Below are positions 20,742-30,110 of a stretch of DNA of 30,172 nt, piece by piece. How positions within the stretch are numbered: position 1 is the first letter of the stretch; each line of letters starts with the position of its first letter. The translations under genes were made by a program, and so were the position numbers. The notes under the pieces were generated by a model. The model did no database searches and was not told the DNA's origin. It saw only the letters and a list, made by a program, of their open reading frames with translations. Origin of the DNA: Zeimonas sp964481165 (GTDB lineage: Bacteria; Pseudomonadota; Gammaproteobacteria; Burkholderiales; Burkholderiaceae_E); the NCBI GenBank assembly GCA_964481165.1, contig CAYZYC010000018.1, positions 1 through 30,172 on the forward strand, given 5' to 3'.

Positions 20742-22162
20742 GAAAGGGCCAGGCGGTCGTCTGGATCCCGCCGCGTTCGATCGGGGAACGCGCGTTCGCC
20801 ACCGAACCGGTATTGCTCGCGATGCTCCCCGTCGCGGTCTCCGAGAAGGTCGGTGGGCAGGCGAACGCCGGTGGCGTTCCGGTCACCGTCTTCGGCAGCG
20901 CCAACACGGCGCGCTACGTTCGCGTGAGTCTCGATGCGCTGCCGGCGCTGAAGACGGTGACGCTGGTCTTCGATGCGCGCGACGTCACGCTGTTGCAGGC
21001 GGTGGTGCCGGCGCTCTCCGGCGCGCGCCTGCAGCAGGCATTGCCCAACATCGTCGAGGACATGCTGCTGCAGGATGCGCAGAGCTGCGCCTATGCGGTC
21101 GGCCCTCGCCTGGACGACGAACACCGCCGGCTGATCGGCGCGATCGACCACGGATGGCTCGAATTCGTCGTGGGCGCGTTCGAGCGGCGCGGGATCCGCG
21201 TGCAGGCGGCCTGGCCCGCGCAACTCGTGCTGCCGGTGGGAGCCGACCGGACGGCACTCGCCTGCCTGAACAACGGCCTCGCATTGCGCACCGGCCTCTA
21301 CGACGGACTCGGTTGGGGTGCGGCGCCGGGAGTCGACGCCCGCACCGACGCGATCGTGACGATGCTCGAAACGGCGGGTTCCGCCAGCGGCCCGGCGGCG
21401 CCCGAGCTTCCCGACGCGCTCGACGGATTGTCGGCAGGGCCGGCCAAACGACGCGATGCGGCACCCGAAGCCGCGGCGCTGTCGACGCTCGAGCTCCCGG
21501 CCGAGCCGCCGCGGCTGCGCAGGCGTCTTTCGGTGTTCGTCGACGACGCCACGTGGCAGACGCCGGTGCTCAAGGCCGCCGCGCGGCTGGACATCGACGT
21601 CGACATCCGCACCTTGCCGTTTCCCGTTCCCGCGCCGCTGGACATGCTCGCCGCGCGCCGGGGCAACGCGGCCGGGCGCTGGTTCGCCGACATCGACTGG
21701 CGTGCGTGGCGCCTGCCTGCTTCCTTCGGTGCGGCGACGGTTGCCGTTGCGCTGCTCGGGCTGAACCTGCACTGGGGAATGCTGTTGCAGGAGCGTGATC
21801 GCTTGAAGGAGCGCATCGAGCGCCAGTATCGACAGGCCTTTCCCGGCGGGCAGGCGCTGGTCGATCCGCTGCTGCAGATGCAGCGACAGGTCGCGAGCCT
21901 GCGCACGCGCGCCGGACAGGCAGGGCCCGACGACTTCGTGCCGTTGCTGGCGCGCTTCTCGCAGGCGCTCGGCGACAGGGCAGTCGATGCGCTGGCCGGC
22001 GTCGAGTATCGCGACGGGCGCCTGCGCGTGCGCTTCCAGCCCGGCTTCTACGATGCGCGCCCGGCACGCGACGCGCTCGCGCGCGACGGCCAGCAACTGG
22101 GGCTGTCGGTGAAGTTCGACGCCGAGCGCGAACCGACCGCCGCCGTGGCGCTGCTGCGATGA
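20723..22162 (+). CDS. gspL: Type II secretion protein GspL
   Basis: A 479-residue bitopic inner-membrane protein. The N-terminal ~320 residues form the cytoplasmic actin-like domain that recruits the GspE ATPase (LTLVFDARDVTLLQAVVPAL, LPNIVEDMLLQDA). A single membrane helix lies near residues 333-350 (SFGAATVAVALLGLNLHWG), followed by a coiled-coil-prone stretch and a periplasmic ferredoxin-like domain. The ATG at 20723 is inside the end of gspK; the frame upstream belongs to gspJ/gspK shadows. An acidic Ala/Pro linker occurs around residues 220-265. The stop overlaps the gspM start as ATGA. Confidence 0.92.
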   Translation: MAAQVLRKGQAVVWIPPRSIGERAFATEPVLLAMLPVAVSEKVGGQANAGGVPVTVFGSANTARYVRVSLDALPALKTVTLVFDARDVTLLQAVVPALSGARLQQALPNIVEDMLLQDAQSCAYAVGPRLDDEHRRLIGAIDHGWLEFVVGAFERRGIRVQAAWPAQLVLPVGADRTALACLNNGLALRTGLYDGLGWGAAPGVDARTDAIVTMLETAGSASGPAAPELPDALDGLSAGPAKRRDAAPEAAALSTLELPAEPPRLRRRLSVFVDDATWQTPVLKAAARLDIDVDIRTLPFPVPAPLDMLAARRGNAAGRWFADIDWRAWRLPASFGAATVAVALLGLNLHWGMLLQERDRLKERIERQYRQAFPGGQALVDPLLQMQRQVASLRTRAGQAGPDDFVPLLARFSQALGDRAVDALAGVEYRDGRLRVRFQPGFYDARPARDALARDGQQLGLSVKFDAEREPTAAVALLR

Positions 22163-22686
22163 CGCAACGCGACACCCCTTCACCGGCGCTCGAGTCGCTG
22201 CTGCAGCGCTGGCACATGCTCGCGGAGCGCGAGCGGCGCATCGTCGCCGCCGGCCTCGTGCTGCTCGTGCTCGCCGTCGCATGGCTCGTGCTCTTCGAGC
22301 CCGCATGGGTCGGGCGCCGCGCGCTGCAGTCCGAATTGCCGACGCTGCGCACGCAGCTCGCACAGGTCGAGCAGCTCGCGGCCGAAGCGAACCGACTCGG
22401 CGCGGTGTCGCGGGCGAACGACTCCCCGCAGGCGCTGCAGGCGCAGCTCGAGAAGTCGATCGACAGCGCAGGCCTGCGTCCGGCGCTCGCGCAGTTGTCG
22501 TCGAGCGGCTCGCTGTTCGACGTTCGCTTCAAGCGGGTTTCGCATGCCGACTGGCTCGCGTGGCTCGACACGACGACGCGCGAGATGCGCTTGCGCGTGG
22601 CCGACGTGGCCGTGACGCGGGAGGCGGGCGTGGGATTCGTTTCGGTGCGCCTGGCACTCGAAATGCCGCGCGCGGGGGAACGGTGA
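22159..22686 (+). CDS. gspM: Type II secretion protein GspM
   Basis: A 175-residue protein with a short cytoplasmic part (WHMLAERERRIVAAG), one membrane helix (LVLLVLAVAWLVLF), a coiled-coil segment rich in Gln and Leu, and a small periplasmic domain (WLAWLDTTTREMRLRVADV). GspM pairs with GspL and stabilises it in the inner-membrane platform. It overlaps gspL by four bases, and its stop overlaps gspN. Confidence 0.92.
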   Translation: MTQRDTPSPALESLLQRWHMLAERERRIVAAGLVLLVLAVAWLVLFEPAWVGRRALQSELPTLRTQLAQVEQLAAEANRLGAVSRANDSPQALQAQLEKSIDSAGLRPALAQLSSSGSLFDVRFKRVSHADWLAWLDTTTREMRLRVADVAVTREAGVGFVSVRLALEMPRAGER

Positions 22687-23471
22687 TGCGGCTCGACGCG
22701 CGACGCGCGCTGGTCCTGCTGCTCGCCGGCCTCGTCGGCATCGTCGTCACCGTGATCGCCGCGGCGCCGGCGAGTTTCGCCGACAGCGCGCTCGGCGCGG
22801 TCACCAACGGTCGCGTGCGCCTGGCCGAGGCCGAAGGCACGATCTGGCGCGGTTCCGGGCGGCTCGTCCTGGCTGATCTCTCGGCCGCCGCGGCCGAGTT
22901 GCGGTCGACCGCCGGCGTGGCGATTCCGGGGCGCGTGCACTGGAGCATCCGTGCGCTGCCGTTGCTCGTCGGCCAGTTCGACGCGCGAATCGGATTCGAC
23001 GGCATGGCGCAACCGGTTCGGGTGAACGGCGGATACGACGAGATCCGCATCGCGGGCGGCACGCTCGGGCTGCCGTCGGTCGACCTGTCACGCCTGGGGT
23101 CTCCGTGGAACACGGTACGGCCGTCGGGCGCGCTGCACCTGGCGTGGGAGAATCTCGTGATCCGCGATGGCGGGCTCGACGGGCACGCCCGAATCGAACT
23201 GCGCGATGCGTCGTCGGCGATGACGCCGGTTCGACCGCTGGGCAGTTACCGGGTCGACGTTGTCGGCCGGGGGAGGCGCGCCGAACTCAGCATCGCGACA
23301 ATGTCCGGACCGCTGCAACTGCAGGGCAACGGCACCTTCGATCCGAATGCGGGGCTGCGTTTCACTGCCGAGGCGAGCGCCGGTTCACGCGAGCGGATGC
23401 GGCTGGAATCGTTTCTCGGCCTGATGGGGCGCCGCGAGGGTGACCGGACGATCATCAAGATAGGAGCATGA
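22686..23471 (+). CDS. gspN: Type II secretion protein GspN
   Basis: A 261-residue protein with one N-terminal membrane anchor (ALVLLLAGLVGIVVTVIAAAP) and a periplasmic beta-rich domain. EAEGTIWRGSGRLVL and the W-x-I-R-ALPLL pattern are characteristic of GspN. It is an accessory component, absent from many type II systems, and often found in beta- and gammaproteobacteria. The ATG shares its first base with the gspM stop, and the gene overlaps gspD as ATGA. Confidence 0.9.
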   Translation: MRLDARRALVLLLAGLVGIVVTVIAAAPASFADSALGAVTNGRVRLAEAEGTIWRGSGRLVLADLSAAAAELRSTAGVAIPGRVHWSIRALPLLVGQFDARIGFDGMAQPVRVNGGYDEIRIAGGTLGLPSVDLSRLGSPWNTVRPSGALHLAWENLVIRDGGLDGHARIELRDASSAMTPVRPLGSYRVDVVGRGRRAELSIATMSGPLQLQGNGTFDPNAGLRFTAEASAGSRERMRLESFLGLMGRREGDRTIIKIGA

Positions 23472-25825
23472 GCTTGGCGAGAAATCCGCACGGCGCCTGG
23501 CTGGTGGCAGCGATGCTGGCGATCGCGAGCCTTGGGCCGGCCGGCGTGCACGCGCAGGCGCAACCGCCGGCGGCGGCCCCCGGCGCGACCGCGGCCAACG
23601 GCTCGACGGCGCCTTCCGGGGCGAGCGCGGCAGGTGGCGACACCGTCACGCTGAACTTTCGCGATGCCGACATCGACTCGGTGGTCGGCGCCTTCGGTCA
23701 CCTGCTGAACCGCACTTTCGTGATCGACCCCCGCGTTCGCGGCAAGATGACGCTCGAGACGCCGCGCCCGGTCGATCGCGCACAGGCGTACCGGCTGCTG
23801 CAGTCGGCGCTGCGCTCGCAGGGATTCGCGATCGTCGACACGGGCACGCTGACCAAAGTCGTCCCCGAAGCCGACGCGAAGCTGCAGTCGACCCCGGTGA
23901 CCGCGGGACGCGCTCCGAAAGCGGGCGGCGACGAGGTCGTCACGCAGATCTTCCGGCTGAACCACGAATCGGCGACGAACCTCGTGCCGGTGCTGCGCCC
24001 GCTGATCTCGCCGAACAACACGATCGTCGCCTACCCGAACAACAACTCGCTGGTCGTGACCGACTACGCGGCCAACCTGCAACGCATCGCGCGCATCGTC
24101 GCCACGCTCGACAGTCCTTCGACGAGCGAAGTCGAGGTCGTTCCGGTGCAGTACGCGGTGGCGACCGACATCGCGGTGTCGGTGGCGCGCCTGCTCGAGG
24201 ACTCCGCGCGCGGCGGCCCCGGCGCGCAGGTCGACGCCGGCCAGCGGGTCGTCGTGATGGCCGATCCGCGCAGCAACGCGGTACTGCTGCGTGCGGCGAG
24301 TCCCGCGAAGATGAACCTCGCGAAAGGACTCGTCGCGCGGCTCGACCAGCCCAGTGCGCGCCCGGGAAACATCAACGTCGTCTACCTGCGCAACGCCGAG
24401 GCGGTCAAGCTCGCGCAGACGCTGCGCGGCGTTCTCGGAGGCGAAGGCGGCGGCACGGGCGCCCTGGAGTCGACCCAACGCGCCCCGCAACCGATGCAGC
24501 AGCAAGCGAACGTGCCGGGCGGGCCGAACGCGGGGCAGCAGGGCACCGCCGCGACGACGCCGCTGCAGGTTTCGGACAACGCGCCGGTCACCGTGCAGGC
24601 GGGCGGCGCGATCATCGCCGCCGACCCGTCGACGAACTCGCTGATCATCACGGCGCCCGAGCCGGTCTATCGCAACCTGCGCGCCGTCATCGAGAAACTC
24701 GACGCGCGCCGTGCGCAGGTCTACATCGAATCGCTGATCGTCGAGATCAGTGCCGACACCGCCGCCGAACTCGGCGTGCAATGGCAGTTCCTCAATTCGC
24801 CCGACGGCACGACGCGCGGCTTCGGCGGAACCAACCTGCCTGCGCGCGGCAGCGGCGGCAACATCCTCGACATCGCCGCGAACCCCGCATCGGCCGGAAC
24901 CGGACTGAACCTCGGCGTCGTCCGCGGCACGATCAACGTGCCCGGAGTCGGCGAAATCCTGAACCTCGGTTTCCTCGCGCGCGCGCTCGAGAGCGGCGCG
25001 AACGCGAACATCCTCGCCACGCCCAACCTGCTGACGCTCGACAACGAGGAAGCACGGATCATCATCGGGCAGAACGTGCCGTTCATCACCGGGCAGTTCA
25101 CGGCGACCGGCACCGGCGCGGGAGCGCTCAATCCGTTCCAGACTATCGAGCGCAAGGACGTCGGCACGACGCTTCGGGTGCGTCCGCAGGTTTCGGAATC
25201 GGGAACCGTGAAGCTGCAGATCTTCCAGGAGGTCTCCAGCGTGCAGAGCACCGCGCTCGCCGCGGGCATCGTCACGAACCGGCGCGCGATCGAGTCGAAC
25301 GTGCTGGTCGACGACGGCCAGATCATCGTGCTCGGCGGCCTGATCGAGGAGCGCATCGAGGGCAACGTCGACCAGGTTCCCGGACTCGGCGAAGTGCCGG
25401 TCATCGGCCAGTTGTTCCGCTACGACTCGCGCAAGCGCGTCAAGACGAACCTGCTGGTGTTCCTGCGGCCGGTGATCATCCGCGACGGCGTCGATGCCCA
25501 CGGCGTGACCGCCGATCGCTACGACTACATCCGGGCGATGCGCGGCGATGCGCGACTTCCCGAACACTGGGCGCTTCCCGACATGCAGGCGAGCCCGTTG
25601 CCCGAGATGCCGCCCGCGCCGCTTCCGGGCGAAGGCAGCGCTTCGGCGCGCCAGGTGCAGCGCGGGGCGGTACTGGCGCCGGCACAGGGCATCGACGCTC
25701 CCGCGCAGCCGCCCGCGCCGGTATCGGCGTCGCGGCCGAGCACGGTCATCCGGACCGCGCCGAACGAGGTCGTCGTGCCGCTGCGCCCGGGTACGACGCT
25801 CGCTCCGCCCGCTACCGGCAACTGA
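23468..25825 (+). CDS. gspD: Type II secretion outer-membrane secretin GspD
   Basis: A 785-residue secretin that forms the outer-membrane channel. A signal peptide ends near VHAQA (about residue 30). N0 (about 58-130, VTLNFRDADIDSVV and FVIDPRVRGKM) is followed by N1 (from VTQIFRLNHESATNL), N2 (EVVPVQYAVATD) and N3 (INVVYLRNAEAVKLAQTL). N3 holds a Gly/Gln-rich insertion at about 325-378. The beta-barrel domain includes VPFITG (about residue 538), and LLVFLRPVIIRDG ends it near 673. About 110 Pro/Ala-rich residues remain, with no clear S-domain; no pilotin gene was seen. Here gspD is placed after gspN and not at the head of the operon. Confidence 0.97.
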   Translation: MSLARNPHGAWLVAAMLAIASLGPAGVHAQAQPPAAAPGATAANGSTAPSGASAAGGDTVTLNFRDADIDSVVGAFGHLLNRTFVIDPRVRGKMTLETPRPVDRAQAYRLLQSALRSQGFAIVDTGTLTKVVPEADAKLQSTPVTAGRAPKAGGDEVVTQIFRLNHESATNLVPVLRPLISPNNTIVAYPNNNSLVVTDYAANLQRIARIVATLDSPSTSEVEVVPVQYAVATDIAVSVARLLEDSARGGPGAQVDAGQRVVVMADPRSNAVLLRAASPAKMNLAKGLVARLDQPSARPGNINVVYLRNAEAVKLAQTLRGVLGGEGGGTGALESTQRAPQPMQQQANVPGGPNAGQQGTAATTPLQVSDNAPVTVQAGGAIIAADPSTNSLIITAPEPVYRNLRAVIEKLDARRAQVYIESLIVEISADTAAELGVQWQFLNSPDGTTRGFGGTNLPARGSGGNILDIAANPASAGTGLNLGVVRGTINVPGVGEILNLGFLARALESGANANILATPNLLTLDNEEARIIIGQNVPFITGQFTATGTGAGALNPFQTIERKDVGTTLRVRPQVSESGTVKLQIFQEVSSVQSTALAAGIVTNRRAIESNVLVDDGQIIVLGGLIEERIEGNVDQVPGLGEVPVIGQLFRYDSRKRVKTNLLVFLRPVIIRDGVDAHGVTADRYDYIRAMRGDARLPEHWALPDMQASPLPEMPPAPLPGEGSASARQVQRGAVLAPAQGIDAPAQPPAPVSASRPSTVIRTAPNEVVVPLRPGTTLAPPATGN

Positions 25826-25837
25826 CGGAACCGCGCG

Positions 25838-27277
25838 ATGGCAAGCGTCTCTCCCGCGCGCTACGTACCCTACGGCTTCGCGCGAGCGAACCAGCTTCTG
25901 GTCACGGCCGTGTCGGCCGACGCGGTCGAGGTGTGGATCGGCGACCGCACCCCGCGCCATGCGCTCGCCGAGTTGTCGCGAACGCTGCCGCTGCGACTGA
26001 TCACGGTGCGCAAGCCCGAGATCGAGCTGGGCGCCGCGATCTCGCGCGCGTACTCGGCGCAGGAAGGCTCGGCGGCTGCCGTCGTCGACGAGGTGGCCAG
26101 CGATCTCGACCTGTCCCGGTTGCTGCAGGACATCCCGAAGATCGAGGACCTGCTCGAGGCCGAAGACGACGCGCCGATCATCCGGATGATCAACGCGCTG
26201 TTGACGCAGGCGAGCCGCGACAACGCATCGGACATCCATTTCGAGCCGTTCGAGACGACGTCGCTGGTGCGCTTCCGGGTCGACGGCACGCTGCGCGACG
26301 TGGTGCGCCCGCGGCGCGAACTGCACGCGGCGCTGATCTCCCGGATCAAGATCATGGCGCAGCTCGACATCGCCGAGAAACGCCTGCCGCAGGACGGGCG
26401 CATCACGTTGCGCATCGGCGGGCGGCCGATGGACGTGCGGGTGTCGACGCTGCCGACCGGACACGGCGAACGCGCGGTGCTGCGCCTGCTCGACAAGGAA
26501 GCGGGGCGTCTCGACCTCGAGAAGCTCGGCATGGCGCACGACACGCTGGCCGCCTTCGACAAGCTGGTGCACCAGCCGCACGGCATCGTGCTGGTCACCG
26601 GGCCGACCGGCTCGGGCAAGACGACGACCCTGTACGCCGCGCTCGGCCGGCTCGACTCGACGACGACGAACATCCTCACCGTCGAGGACCCGATCGAGTA
26701 CGACCTCGAGGGCATCGGCCAGACGCAGGTCAACGCGCGCATCGACATGAGCTTCGCGAAGGCGCTGCGCTCGATCCTGCGGCAGGACCCCGACGTCGTG
26801 ATGATCGGCGAGATCCGCGATCTGGAAACCGCGCAGATCGCCGTGCAGGCCTCGCTCACCGGGCACCTGGTGCTCGCGACGCTGCACACGAACGACGCGG
26901 TTTCGGCGGTGACGCGCCTGATCGACATGGGAATCGAGCCGTTCCTGCTTTCGTCGTCGCTGCTGGGCGTCGTCGCCCAGCGGCTCGTGCGCAAGCTGTG
27001 CCCGCAATGCCGGCAGGTCGATCCGGTGACGCGCGGATGGCGCGCGTCCGGATGCCTGGCGTGCAACCGCACCGGGTTCCAGGGTCGCACCGGCATCTAC
27101 GAGCTTTTCGTCGTCGACGATGCGATCCGTGCGCTCGTGCATCGCAATTCGCCCGAAGGCGAGATCCGCGCCCAGGCATTGCGCTCGGCAATGCGCACGA
27201 TGCGCGACGACGGCAAGCGCTGGATCGATACGGGCGTGACGTCGGCAGACGAAGTCCTGCGCGTCACGCGCGACTGA
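25838..27277 (+). CDS. gspE: Type II secretion ATPase GspE
   Basis: A 479-residue cytoplasmic ATPase that powers pseudopilus assembly. Walker A GPTGSGKT is at 255-262, the Asp box TVEDPIEY at 281-288, Walker B VMIGEIRD at 321-328, and the His box LATLHTNDA at 346-354. The metal-binding site CPQC (388-391) and CLAC (406-409) is present, but the loop between the two pairs is only 14 residues, shorter than the roughly 29 usual for GspE. The N1E domain is also short, giving a total length slightly below the norm. It follows gspD by 12 bases. Confidence 0.96.
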   Translation: MASVSPARYVPYGFARANQLLVTAVSADAVEVWIGDRTPRHALAELSRTLPLRLITVRKPEIELGAAISRAYSAQEGSAAAVVDEVASDLDLSRLLQDIPKIEDLLEAEDDAPIIRMINALLTQASRDNASDIHFEPFETTSLVRFRVDGTLRDVVRPRRELHAALISRIKIMAQLDIAEKRLPQDGRITLRIGGRPMDVRVSTLPTGHGERAVLRLLDKEAGRLDLEKLGMAHDTLAAFDKLVHQPHGIVLVTGPTGSGKTTTLYAALGRLDSTTTNILTVEDPIEYDLEGIGQTQVNARIDMSFAKALRSILRQDPDVVMIGEIRDLETAQIAVQASLTGHLVLATLHTNDAVSAVTRLIDMGIEPFLLSSSLLGVVAQRLVRKLCPQCRQVDPVTRGWRASGCLACNRTGFQGRTGIYELFVVDDAIRALVHRNSPEGEIRAQALRSAMRTMRDDGKRWIDTGVTSADEVLRVTRD

Positions 27278-27297
27278 TTCCACGCTTTCGCGCTGCC

Positions 27298-28509
27298 GTG
27301 CCTGCCTATCGTTACGAAGCTGCAAATGCGGCCGGAACGGTCGCAAGCGGCGTCATCGATGCCGATTCACCGCGTCATGCGCGCGGCCTGCTGCGCGACC
27401 GCGGCCTTGCGCCGCTGCAGCTCAGCCCGGTCCAGGACGCGGCCGCGACCGGCGCCGGCCGCACGCTGCGCCGACGGCTCGGTGCTGCCGAACTCTCGCT
27501 TGCCACGCGACAGCTCGCGAGCCTGCTTTCGGCGCGCCTGCCGATCGAGCAGGCGCTCAATGCGGTCGTCGAACAGGCCGAGCGCCAGTCGGTGCGCGAG
27601 CGTTTCGCAGCGGTTCGCAGCGAGGTCGTCGGCGGGCAGACGCTCGCGCAGGCGTTGGCCAAGTATCCGCGCGACTTCCCCGACGTCTATCGCGCGCTGG
27701 TCGGCGCCGGCGAGCAGTCGGGCGACCTGGCGCTGGTGATGAACCGCCTCGCCGACTACATCGAATCGCGCACCGCGCTGTCGCAACGGATCATGCTCGC
27801 GTTCACGTACCCGGCGATCGTCACCGTCGTCGCGGCGGCGGTGATCGTCGCGATGCTCACCTACGTGGTCCCGCAGGTCGTCAGCGTGTTCTCGCAGACG
27901 CGCCAGGAACTGCCCTGGCTGACCGTCGGGCTGATCGCCACGTCGGATTTCCTGCGCGAATGGGGGTGGGCGATTCTCGCGCTCGCCGTCGGCGCGTTCG
28001 TGCTCTTTCGCATCACGCTTCGTTCGCCGACGCTGCGCCTGTCGTGGGACCGGCGCACGCTGACTATGCCGGTCGTCGGGCGGCTCGTGCGAGGCCTGAA
28101 TACCGCGCGTTTCGCATCGACGCTGGGCATCCTGACGAGCAGCGGCGTTCCGCTGATCCGTGCGCTCGAGGCCGGGGCGCGAACGTTGACCAACGAGGCC
28201 TTGAAAACCAACGTCGCCGACGCCATCTCGCGGGTGCGGGAAGGTTCGTCGCTGTCACGGGCGCTGAAGGCCGGAGGCCAGTTTCCGCCGATGATGATCC
28301 ACATGATCGCCAGCGGCGAGGCGACCGGCGAGTTGCCCGAGATGCTCGAGCGAACCGCGGCGACGCTCTCGCAGGAAACCGAACGGCGCACGATGACGCT
28401 GACGAGCCTGCTCGAGCCGCTGCTCATTCTCGCGATGGGCGCGATCGTGCTGGTGATCGTACTCGCGGTACTGTTGCCGATCATCGAGATCAACGATCTC
28501 GTCCGCTGA
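27298..28509 (+). CDS. gspF: Type II secretion inner-membrane platform protein GspF
   Basis: A 403-residue protein with two homologous T2SSF domains (about 70-190 and 270-390) and three membrane helices. The start is a GTG giving VPAYRYEAANAAG, the standard GspF opening; a larger open frame upstream is a shadow of gspD/gspE. Visible repeats are ATRQLASLLSARLPIEQAL in the first domain and FASTLGILTSSGVPLIRAL in the second. The end ILAVLLPIIEINDLV is typical. It closes the gsp gene run. A peptidase gene (gspO) is not in the window. Confidence 0.95.
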   Translation: MPAYRYEAANAAGTVASGVIDADSPRHARGLLRDRGLAPLQLSPVQDAAATGAGRTLRRRLGAAELSLATRQLASLLSARLPIEQALNAVVEQAERQSVRERFAAVRSEVVGGQTLAQALAKYPRDFPDVYRALVGAGEQSGDLALVMNRLADYIESRTALSQRIMLAFTYPAIVTVVAAAVIVAMLTYVVPQVVSVFSQTRQELPWLTVGLIATSDFLREWGWAILALAVGAFVLFRITLRSPTLRLSWDRRTLTMPVVGRLVRGLNTARFASTLGILTSSGVPLIRALEAGARTLTNEALKTNVADAISRVREGSSLSRALKAGGQFPPMMIHMIASGEATGELPEMLERTAATLSQETERRTMTLTSLLEPLLILAMGAIVLVIVLAVLLPIIEINDLVR

Positions 28510-28525
28510 CGCGAAGGAGACGGGA

Positions 28526-28843
28526 ATGTGGTGGTGGCGGATGCGCAGGATCCTGAAGTCCTTCGGGCGCGACGCGCTGGTGCTGTTCGCCGCGTGCCGC
28601 GAGCCGGCAACGCCCGGCTGGATACGCGTGGCGGCACTCGCGCTGCTCGCCTACATGGTCAGCCCGGTCGACCTGGTGCCCGACACGCTGCTCCCGGTCG
28701 GATGGCTCGACGACGTCACGCTGCTCGCGTTCGCCATTCCGTTCCTGCTGCGCCGCGTTCCGGCGGTCGCACGCGAGTCGGCTGCGCTGCGCGCAGGCCG
28801 CTGGCTCGGACGCTTCGGACTTCGCGGCACCGGCGCCCGCTGA
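28526..28843 (+). CDS. DUF1232 (YkvA-like) small membrane protein
   Basis: A 105-residue protein with the DUF1232 signature AYMVSPVDLVPDTLLPVGWLDD (residues about 42-64) between two hydrophobic segments. Function of the family is unknown. It lies 16 bases after gspF with a GAAGGAGA ribosome-binding site, so it could be cotranscribed, but similar genes occur in many unrelated contexts and a secretion role is not supported. Confidence 0.85.
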   Translation: MWWWRMRRILKSFGRDALVLFAACREPATPGWIRVAALALLAYMVSPVDLVPDTLLPVGWLDDVTLLAFAIPFLLRRVPAVARESAALRAGRWLGRFGLRGTGAR

Positions 28844-28859
28844 CGCGCACCGGCCGATC

Positions 28860-30110
28860 GTGGACGGTGCCGCGAGCGAGGTAGAGGACGCGCAGCAGGA
28901 CGCGCTGGACGCCGCGCAGGCGGCCGACCGTCATCCGTTGCTCGTCGCGGCGCTGACCGCTTCGGTCGCGACGGTCGGCGCGACGATCTTCGCCATTTCG
29001 CCTCTCCTGCCGGACATCGCGGCGCGCTTCGGTATTGCACCGGCCGAAGCCGGGCGACTGATCGGCGTCTTCGGGCTGGCGATGGCGATCGTCGCGCCGG
29101 TCGTCGGCCTGTTCGCGCGTCGCCTGCCGCGGGCGACGGTGATCGTCGCAGGCCTGTTGCTGTTCGCCGCCTCCTGGATCGGCGCGGGCTGGAGCACCCG
29201 TTTCGAGACCCTGTTGCTGTGCACGCTGCTGGCGGGCGCAGCAACCGGCGCAGTGATCCCGGCGACCTACGCGTACGCCGGCGATCTTTCGTCCTTCACG
29301 CATCGCGGTCGCGTGATGGGCCGGATCGTCAGCGGCTGGTCGATCGCGATCCTGTTGGTCGTGCCGGCGATGTCGCTCGCGGCCCAGCGCATCGGATGGC
29401 AGATGGCGTTCGCCGCGCTCGCCGCCGCGGCGCTCGCGAGTGCGCTGGTGCTGGCCCTGGCGCCGCGGCCCTTGCCGGTGCACTCGGGGACGGGCGTCGG
29501 AGAAGACGGGTCGGTGCTCGCCGTGGGAGCGAGCCTGCGCCGCGTGTTCGCGCATCGCGGGACGCGTTTCGTCCTGCTCGCGAACTGCATCGACATGGGG
29601 GCGTTCTACGCCGTCTACGCATTCCTCGGCACCGAGATGCGCCGCGTGCACGACTGGGGCGCCGCTGCCGCGGGATTCGCGCTCGCGTCGTACGGACTCG
29701 GATTGCTGCTCGTGACGCTGAACGGGCGACTGGTCGACCGCTTCGGCAAGACGCGCACCGCGGTCGTCTCGCTGTGCGCGCTGGCGATCGTGCTGGCCGC
29801 GTTGCCGTGGATCGTCGCGATACCGGCACTGCTGGTGACGGGGATCGTCGCCTGGGGCTGCCTGCAGGGAGCTTTCTTCACGTCGATCACCTCGCTGGCG
29901 ACCGAACAGATTCCGCCGCTGCGCGGCGTCGTGACCGCGATGCTCAGCGGTGCGACCTATCTCGGCGTCACGCTGTTCTCGCCGGTCGCCGTCGTGCTGT
30001 ACGAGGGCCAGGGGCTCGGGGCGGTGGGTTTGTTCGCCGGAGCGAGTTGCCTGGCGGCTGCGGTTGCGGTCGGCAGGGTGAAAGACGCGGGCGGCCTGCG
30101 GTCGGCCTGA
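28860..30110 (+). CDS. MFS transporter (AraJ/arabinose-efflux type)
   Basis: A 416-residue major facilitator with about 12 helices. The first helix is preceded by an acidic ~25-residue N-terminus (VEDAQQDALDAAQAADRH). AISPLLPDIAARFGIAPAEAG is the typical helix-1/loop start, GRLVDRFGKTRT is the motif A-like loop between helices 8 and 9, and GAATGAVIPATYAYAGDL is the helix 4 region. Its substrate cannot be read. The GTG at 28860 is the earliest start and lies 16 bases after the DUF1232 gene; a later start is possible because the acidic tail is not conserved in the family. After its stop, 62 very GC-rich bases run to the window edge with nothing recognisable. Confidence 0.85.
   Translation: MDGAASEVEDAQQDALDAAQAADRHPLLVAALTASVATVGATIFAISPLLPDIAARFGIAPAEAGRLIGVFGLAMAIVAPVVGLFARRLPRATVIVAGLLLFAASWIGAGWSTRFETLLLCTLLAGAATGAVIPATYAYAGDLSSFTHRGRVMGRIVSGWSIAILLVVPAMSLAAQRIGWQMAFAALAAAALASALVLALAPRPLPVHSGTGVGEDGSVLAVGASLRRVFAHRGTRFVLLANCIDMGAFYAVYAFLGTEMRRVHDWGAAAAGFALASYGLGLLLVTLNGRLVDRFGKTRTAVVSLCALAIVLAALPWIVAIPALLVTGIVAWGCLQGAFFTSITSLATEQIPPLRGVVTAMLSGATYLGVTLFSPVAVVLYEGQGLGAVGLFAGASCLAAAVAVGRVKDAGGLRSA

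Noticed and set aside
23246..27346. 1366-codon open frame on the minus strand opposite gspN, gspD and gspE
   Set aside because: It is the mirror of high-GC codon-biased genes. Its translation is Arg/Asp/His rich with no domain, while the plus strand encodes unmistakable GspD and GspE.
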